Source of the DNA: Streptococcus mitis
GTDB taxonomy: Bacteria > Bacillota > Bacilli > Lactobacillales > Streptococcaceae
Reading direction: 5' to 3'
NCBI RefSeq assembly: GCF_005144795.1
Contig: NZ_SWFJ01000005.1
Span: 87,265 to 151,264 of the forward strand
DNA: 64,000 bases
The notes below the pieces were generated by a model. The model was given only the letters and a program-made list of their open reading frames with translations, searched no databases and had not been told where the DNA came from. Of the stretch, positions 59,007 to 64,000 are shown one piece after another. Each line of letters starts with the position of its first letter. Position 1 is the stretch's first letter. Made by a program: the position numbers and the translations under genes.

Positions 59007-62000
59007 CTATTTTTTATTCTCAAAAATTGAATTTCTAAAATCATCGGTTTGATCAAGATAGGCTTTAAAGATTGCCTGTTTAAGTTTATGAACTCTACTT
59101 CTTTCTGGATATATATTCACAAGATAATCCTCAGCATCTTCATTGACAGCAGTAGTTATCATTCTTTGAAGATCTTCTATATTTTTTATTGTCACTCTAT
59201 CTTTTCTGAACCAACTTCCATTTGGGTTATCGAAGCTAATGCTCATTAATTTATTAAATTTAGCTTTTCGTTCTTCATACATTGCTTTTTTGAAATCAAC
59301 CCATGATTTATATTCATTATTAAACACTTTTTGAAGTACTAACTCATCAGTTACATTACCGATTACTTTACCATATGATGTAATAACATCACCATTGGCT
59401 TTTGCTTCTTCCGCATATTGATTAGAAATATATGGTACCATTCCATCTTTAAATCCTTTTGCAGCTAACAATTCAAACGCCATACGACGACCCATTAAAT
59501 CACCCGGAGTTCCTTTATCATTACTTAGAGCAGAATATATTGGTGAGAATAGTTTAATTGTATAATATCCATTTCGTTTAAAAGTATTGTCATTTCCATT
59601 TTCGTATCCTCTTCTTGTAATAACATCATTTTCAATTAAACTATTAAATGAGGTTAATTTGTTAAGTTCACTAGTATTTAAATAACGAATAACATTGGTT
59701 GCATAAACTCTACTTCCGTCTGGATCTGTTTCAAATTTATTTTCTATTCTTCTCAACAACTCATTTTTCTTAGAAATATCTAATTTAACAACTGCATTAC
59801 CTTCTAGATATTCTAGCATATAAATTACATCAAACATATTATGCATATATTTTTGTAAATCTTCTGCATTATTAAATCGTTTTGTAGGATCTTTCACCTG
59901 AAGTCTAGTTAGATCTTCTGATTTTTCATATTTCAATATAGAGTTAATCGTAATAGTAGGATCATTTGGATGATCAGGAGCTTGTAACAATCCTTTAGCA
60001 TAAAACTCTGGTCCAAGTCCATTTCTTCTTCCATATCCTCCTAGATAAATTTCTCTATCTGAGTTATGCGTCATTTCGTGTGTATAAGTTACCGCACCAT
60101 CTTTATCAAGCATACGATACGCCATATAATAGAATGCATCCCCTGTAGCGTATGCTCCATTAGAATTATGGACAACATTATTTCCCGCTGGGCCGAAGAA
60201 ATGTTTTATCGCTGGATGATTAGTTTCAAAATTAGCTTCTTGTAACCTATTATCTTCATCATTTCCAAATCTAAATGCATCATAGACTAGAACACTTCTA
60301 TATAATTTTTCTTTATTTTTATCATCTAGTATTTTATACCAGTAATCATAGTGATCTCTAAATCTAGCTGCCGCTTCTTTTGCTTTTGTCTCAACATAGT
60401 TATTTAAATTAGTTCCTGCTGGATGTTCTTTACTTCTATATCTATCATAAGCTCCAAATCCTATAGTCGAAATGTTCGCTATAATAAACACCGATTTTTC
60501 AGGTAATGTTAATAGCGGCAAGACCATACTTGGGTATTTCCAAGATGGGCTAGTTAATCTATCATATACTCCAATTGAATATGGACTACCAGCTATTGAT
60601 TGCTTATCACTTACCTCTTTAATTGTAGATTTTTCTTCTACTATATAAGCTTTAGTTTGTTCTTTAAACCACTCATTATTTGTTTTATCTGGTACAAAAG
60701 CTTTTCTATATTTTTCCAAAGCATCAAATAAATTATTAGTTTTATAATTTTTCGCTAATAAAACGTTATAAGTTATAACATTATTTTTCGCTAGTAAATT
60801 ATTATATCCAGATTTACCTAATTCGATAACATTATCTAACGTCGAACTATTTGATTTACCGAAGAAATCCAAGTGATACATAACTAAATCTTTTGCTTTT
60901 GTTTCACCATATTTAAAATTGTACCAACGCTCTAAGTATGTTAATCCTAGAAGTAAGGCTTCTTTATTATTTTTTATTTTCTCAATTACATAATTATCTA
61001 TTACCTTATTGTTATTTTCCACTATTGCAGCATCCGCAGTAAGTAGTTTCGTTAAACTATCTCTCAAATTATCTTTTGTAGTATTGAATTGTTCTTCTAA
61101 ATATAGTTCTGTTAAACTAACATCATTTGAAACATCTAATACTTTTCTAATTTCCTTTGATTTATATTCTACACTATTTAATGCTGGTAATACTTCATCT
61201 AAAATATTATTATAATTGCGAAGTAATGTATTCGGTGTGTAAATTAATTCTGTATCGCCTATTCTATACTCTGCTACATTTGAAAAATCACTTTGATAAT
61301 TTACATTAAGTTTCTCTGATGTATTGTCTGCGTAATATAGTAATAATTTATTTATACTTGATTTGTATTTGTTAATATCACTAATTACTTCATTATCTTT
61401 CATTGGAACAACTGATAATAATTCTTTATTATAAAGATTACTACTTGACTCTACTAAATTTCCGTACTTAACTATTGTTTCTCTATTATAAAACGGTAAT
61501 AGTTTTTCTATATTTTTATATACTTTTTCTTTTGATGAAACGGCATTTTCAAGATTTCTATAGTCAGTTACATATCTAGAAGAGAAATTAAAATCTTCTG
61601 TTTTAATAGTATTTTTAGATACAAAAGCAGCTTTTTTCTCTCTAATCTGTGCGTCTTCTAATACTTCTCCTCTTTGAACAGTAGAATCCTTAGTTAAGAT
61701 TTCATCATCTTCTGCTACTACGTTCACAACTTTATTATTTTTGTTGCTATATGTGCCATTTACTTTTATACCATTAAAATTATCACCCGCAATAGCATTA
61801 CCATTCGTTACATTAACGTCGCTTAATACGTTTGTAAGGTTACCCGAGTTACTTACTTCTGAAGAATCTCTATCCCAAAGATTACCTACAACTCCACCAA
61901 CTTTACCAAAACGCTGCACATTATTTAGATTCCCTTCAGCATAACTATTTCTAATTAGTGCACTCTTATCTACTGCTCCAGCTATCCCACCAACAACTTG

Positions 62001-64000
62001 GTCTCCAGTATTGGCATTTGTCGCCATATCAATAGACGCAATCGACTTGTCTATTAATGCTCCCGAACCAGAAAGTTTACCTACTAAACCTCCGATTTGA
62101 TAACTAGCAACTGTTTTATATGTATTAGTTATTCTGCCTGTATAGCTACTGTTAGAAATAGTAGAATTATTAACTTGTGATACTAATCCTCCTATTCCAT
62201 GTTCACCAGCTATCGCTCCATCAGCATGAACATTACTAATTGCAGTTCTATTTTTCGCTTCTTTTGCAAGTGTTGCAGCATCTTCTTTTGCTGAAATATT
62301 GGCATCTTTTATTGAAAGATCTTTTACTGTAGCGCTATTTAGCACATTAAACAGTGGTTTTTTCAGGTTATATATAGCGTAATACTTATTATTATTTTGC
62401 CCTATTAATGTTCCATGAAATTCATTTTTCACATAACTTTCTTGACCATCTGGAAGTTCAAGTTCACGAGCATCCATAGTTGCACCTAAACGGAATGTGC
62501 CATTAGGAGTGTTATTCATTGCATCTACTAAATTTTTAAATGATGTATAGACACCAGTTTCACTTTGCTGAGTTTTTGGTAAATAGTAAGTATAATTTTC
62601 TAATACATTATTATTTTCATGATGTATCAGATTATTTGCACTTGCTACTATTTTATAAACAGCTCTATTATCTTTATTATCATTAGTAATGCTTGTAACT
62701 GGTAGCATCACATCTTTAAAATTCTCTGATTTAACTTTCATGAAGTAATTTTGTGGGTCATTTGGTGCAGAATCTAATGAAGTTACATGACGATACTTAT
62801 CACCTTCTTTTGAATATAGTTCTACAGAAGATATATTTCTAAGCTCTAATTTCTTATTAACGTCTTCTTCTTTAACATCGTCTTTTTTCTCATCTTTATG
62901 ACGTTCTAGTGCATCATATGTCGGAGTAATTTCTTTACCATTTATAATACTTCTAATCCAGTCTAATTGTGTTGGAGATAATATTAATCCTCCTGAACGG
63001 TTCTTAGCACCATTTTGGTGTACACCAATGACTTCACCGTTAGTATTAAATATTCCTCCACCACTCATACCAGGTTTTCCACCTTGATATTGAACACCGT
63101 AGGTATTATTCGCATATTTTTGTTCCATTTCAACTGTAGCATCTTTTAAGTGCGTATATTCCCCACCTGGATATCCATAGACATTTAGTTTGTCATGAAT
63201 ATTTACTTTCGAGTAATTTTCTACTAGATTTACATGTTTTCTTTCTAAAGATTGTGGTAATTTAATCACTGCTAAATCATAGATAAATCCTTTTGGATAA
63301 TCTTTTTGATTATAAAAATGAATATCCTCTGAAGTAAATGAACCTTTTTGTCCATCAGGTGTTACCCATTCATATGTATTTTTAGACTTTTCTCCTCTAA
63401 ATTCACCCGTGCTGTTATCTGAAGAATTATTAATGAAATTGTGTGCTACTGTCAATAATACATTAGGTGCTATAAATGTAGCTGAACCAGTTCCAGATAA
63501 CGCTTGATTACCTTTAACAAAATTCATTCTAAGTAGTGCACTGGCATTTTTTTGAACATTATTCGTTTCTGTTGTATTGTTAGTTTCTTCAGAAGGTTTT
63601 GTACTTTCTGATTTCAGCGGCTCGATTTTCCCAGTATATTCTTGAAGTGGGGCTACCTGTTCAGGTTCACCTTTATCACTTACTACTGCTTCTGGTAAAG
63701 CTGGTTGAACTTCAGGCTCACCTTTTTCAGTAACAACAGCTTCTGGTAATGCTGGTTGAACTTCGGCTTCACCTTTTTCCGTGACGAAAGCTTCTGGTAA
63801 CGCTGGTTGAACTTCGGGTTCGCCTTTGTCAGTAACAACAGCTTCAGGTAATGCAGGATGAACTTCGGCTTCACCTTTGTCAGTAACGACTGCTTCTGGT
63901 AAATCTGACTGGACTGCAGGCTCGCCTTTTTCAGTAACAACAGCTGCGGGTAATTCAGGTTGGACTTCTGGTGTGCCTTTGTTGGTTACTACAGCTTCTG
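59007..64000 (-). CDS. iga: IgA1 protease (M26) with an inserted trypsin-like serine protease domain, 5' end outside window
   Basis: Cleaves human IgA1 in the hinge. At least 1664 residues are visible; the open frame continues through the right edge, so the signal peptide, LPXTG and membrane segments are not seen. In order: six or more 17-residue repeats (63645-64000), a Thr/Asn-rich linker, a chymotrypsin/V8-like serine protease domain (about 62930-63530) with His in TVAHN (63441-63443), Asp in YDLAVIK (63276-63278) and Ser in GMSGGG (63063-63065), a GLUG-rich region, and the M26 domain with HEMTHNSDRE (zinc ligands 60066-60080) and Glu at 60006-60008. The end NSIFENKK is that of pneumococcal Iga. 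Very AT-rich from about 63540 down. Confidence 0.9.
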   Translation of the reverse strand, partial: EAVVTNKGTPEVQPELPAAVVTEKGEPAVQSDLPEAVVTDKGEAEVHPALPEAVVTDKGEPEVQPALPEAFVTEKGEAEVQPALPEAVVTEKGEPEVQPALPEAVVSDKGEPEQVAPLQEYTGKIEPLKSESTKPSEETNNTTETNNVQKNASALLRMNFVKGNQALSGTGSATFIAPNVLLTVAHNFINNSSDNSTGEFRGEKSKNTYEWVTPDGQKGSFTSEDIHFYNQKDYPKGFIYDLAVIKLPQSLERKHVNLVENYSKVNIHDKLNVYGYPGGEYTHLKDATVEMEQKYANNTYGVQYQGGKPGMSGGGIFNTNGEVIGVHQNGAKNRSGGLILSPTQLDWIRSIINGKEITPTYDALERHKDEKKDDVKEEDVNKKLELRNISSVELYSKEGDKYRHVTSLDSAPNDPQNYFMKVKSENFKDVMLPVTSITNDNKDNRAVYKIVASANNLIHHENNNVLENYTYYLPKTQQSETGVYTSFKNLVDAMNNTPNGTFRLGATMDARELELPDGQESYVKNEFHGTLIGQNNNKYYAIYNLKKPLFNVLNSATVKDLSIKDANISAKEDAATLAKEAKNRTAISNVHADGAIAGEHGIGGLVSQVNNSTISNSSYTGRITNTYKTVASYQIGGLVGKLSGSGALIDKSIASIDMATNANTGDQVVGGIAGAVDKSALIRNSYAEGNLNNVQRFGKVGGVVGNLWDRDSSEVSNSGNLTNVLSDVNVTNGNAIAGDNFNGIKVNGTYSNKNNKVVNVVAEDDEILTKDSTVQRGEVLEDAQIREKKAAFVSKNTIKTEDFNFSSRYVTDYRNLENAVSSKEKVYKNIEKLLPFYNRETIVKYGNLVESSSNLYNKELLSVVPMKDNEVISDINKYKSSINKLLLYYADNTSEKLNVNYQSDFSNVAEYRIGDTELIYTPNTLLRNYNNILDEVLPALNSVEYKSKEIRKVLDVSNDVSLTELYLEEQFNTTKDNLRDSLTKLLTADAAIVENNNKVIDNYVIEKIKNNKEALLLGLTYLERWYNFKYGETKAKDLVMYHLDFFGKSNSSTLDNVIELGKSGYNNLLAKNNVITYNVLLAKNYKTNNLFDALEKYRKAFVPDKTNNEWFKEQTKAYIVEEKSTIKEVSDKQSIAGSPYSIGVYDRLTSPSWKYPSMVLPLLTLPEKSVFIIANISTIGFGAYDRYRSKEHPAGTNLNNYVETKAKEAAARFRDHYDYWYKILDDKNKEKLYRSVLVYDAFRFGNDEDNRLQEANFETNHPAIKHFFGPAGNNVVHNSNGAYATGDAFYYMAYRMLDKDGAVTYTHEMTHNSDREIYLGGYGRRNGLGPEFYAKGLLQAPDHPNDPTITINSILKYEKSEDLTRLQVKDPTKRFNNAEDLQKYMHNMFDVIYMLEYLEGNAVVKLDISKKNELLRRIENKFETDPDGSRVYATNVIRYLNTSELNKLTSFNSLIENDVITRRGYENGNDNTFKRNGYYTIKLFSPIYSALSNDKGTPGDLMGRRMAFELLAAKGFKDGMVPYISNQYAEEAKANGDVITSYGKVIGNVTDELVLQKVFNNEYKSWVDFKKAMYEERKAKFNKLMSISFDNPNGSWFRKDRVTIKNIEDLQRMITTAVNEDAEDYLVNIYPERSRVHKLKQAIFKAYLDQTDDFRNSIFENKK
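63645..64000 (-). repeat. 17-residue repeats of iga, continuing past the window
   Basis: At least six units of the EAVVTEKGEPEVQPALP type, with variants GEAEV and FVTEKG, ending in VAPLQEYTGKIEP. Same unit as in the neighbouring zmp. Confidence 0.88.

Noticed and set aside
63683..63940. 85-codon frame in the iga repeats
   Set aside because: Wrong frame of the 51-bp repeats; the iga frame is open through the whole interval and continues past the window.

Overview
This is a chromosomal window from a low-GC mitis-group Streptococcus (S. mitis / S. pseudopneumoniae / S. pneumoniae type). Evidence: protein sequences and local gene orders that I recognise as near-pneumococcal (relQ-nadK-rluD-pta, vicRKX, glgBCDA, acoABCL-lplA-xerS-clcA-rnhB-rbgA-iga), the streptococcal dif-XerS pair, and an IgA1 protease. 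No rRNA, tRNA, CRISPR array, prophage or intact insertion sequence was seen.

Layout. 1-4600: PRPP synthetase (partial) and a CYTH phosphatase on the minus strand, then relQ-nadK-rluD-pta. 4680-8794: mutY and the essential vicRKX two-component operon. 8803-10979: a thioredoxin-fold protein and phosphoglucomutase on the minus strand. 11133-17209: ABC-F ATPase, Rgg regulator, MFS exporter and ligA. 17327-25545: type I pullulanase and the glgBCDA glycogen operon behind a cre-like site. 25604-29389: HAD phosphatase, glycerate kinase, YueI and enolase. 29460-30551: two small cytosolic proteins. 30649-34279: the dihydroxyacetone-utilisation locus, dhaSQ divergent from dhaKLM. 34280-36640: an AT-rich accessory patch of small unassigned membrane proteins and coding remnants. 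36748-41313: HAD, ung, mutX, pyrC and a MATE pump. 41467-47398: an acetoin/pyruvate dehydrogenase operon with lplA, in which the lipoyl domain sits on E3 instead of E2. 47472-48625: XerS and its dif site, i.e. the replication terminus. 49107-52291: clcA, rnhB, rbgA. 52629-53247: a RelB/ParE-type toxin-antitoxin pair. 53590-64000: two adjacent M26 zinc metalloproteases on the minus strand. The downstream one has an eight-A tract that puts the signal peptide out of frame. The upstream one (iga, running off the window) carries a trypsin-like serine protease domain and is strikingly AT-rich.

How it works together. Most genes left of dif are on the plus strand and most right of it are on the minus strand, as expected where the two replichores meet. 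Glucose-1-phosphate metabolism (pgm, glgBCDA, pulA) and triose metabolism (eno, glycerate kinase, dhaKLM) form the metabolic core. lplA follows the dehydrogenase whose lipoyl domain could be its substrate. The two surface proteases share a 17-residue repeat and probably exchange sequence.

The observations most worth a second look are the homopolymer frameshift in the zmp signal peptide, the chimeric AT-rich iga with its added serine protease, four genes whose ATG lies exactly at the predicted transcription start, a perfect or near-perfect inverted repeat (TTACATAA-N6-TTATGTAA) present three times around the terminus, and a 22-bp DhaS-type operator placed for activation.
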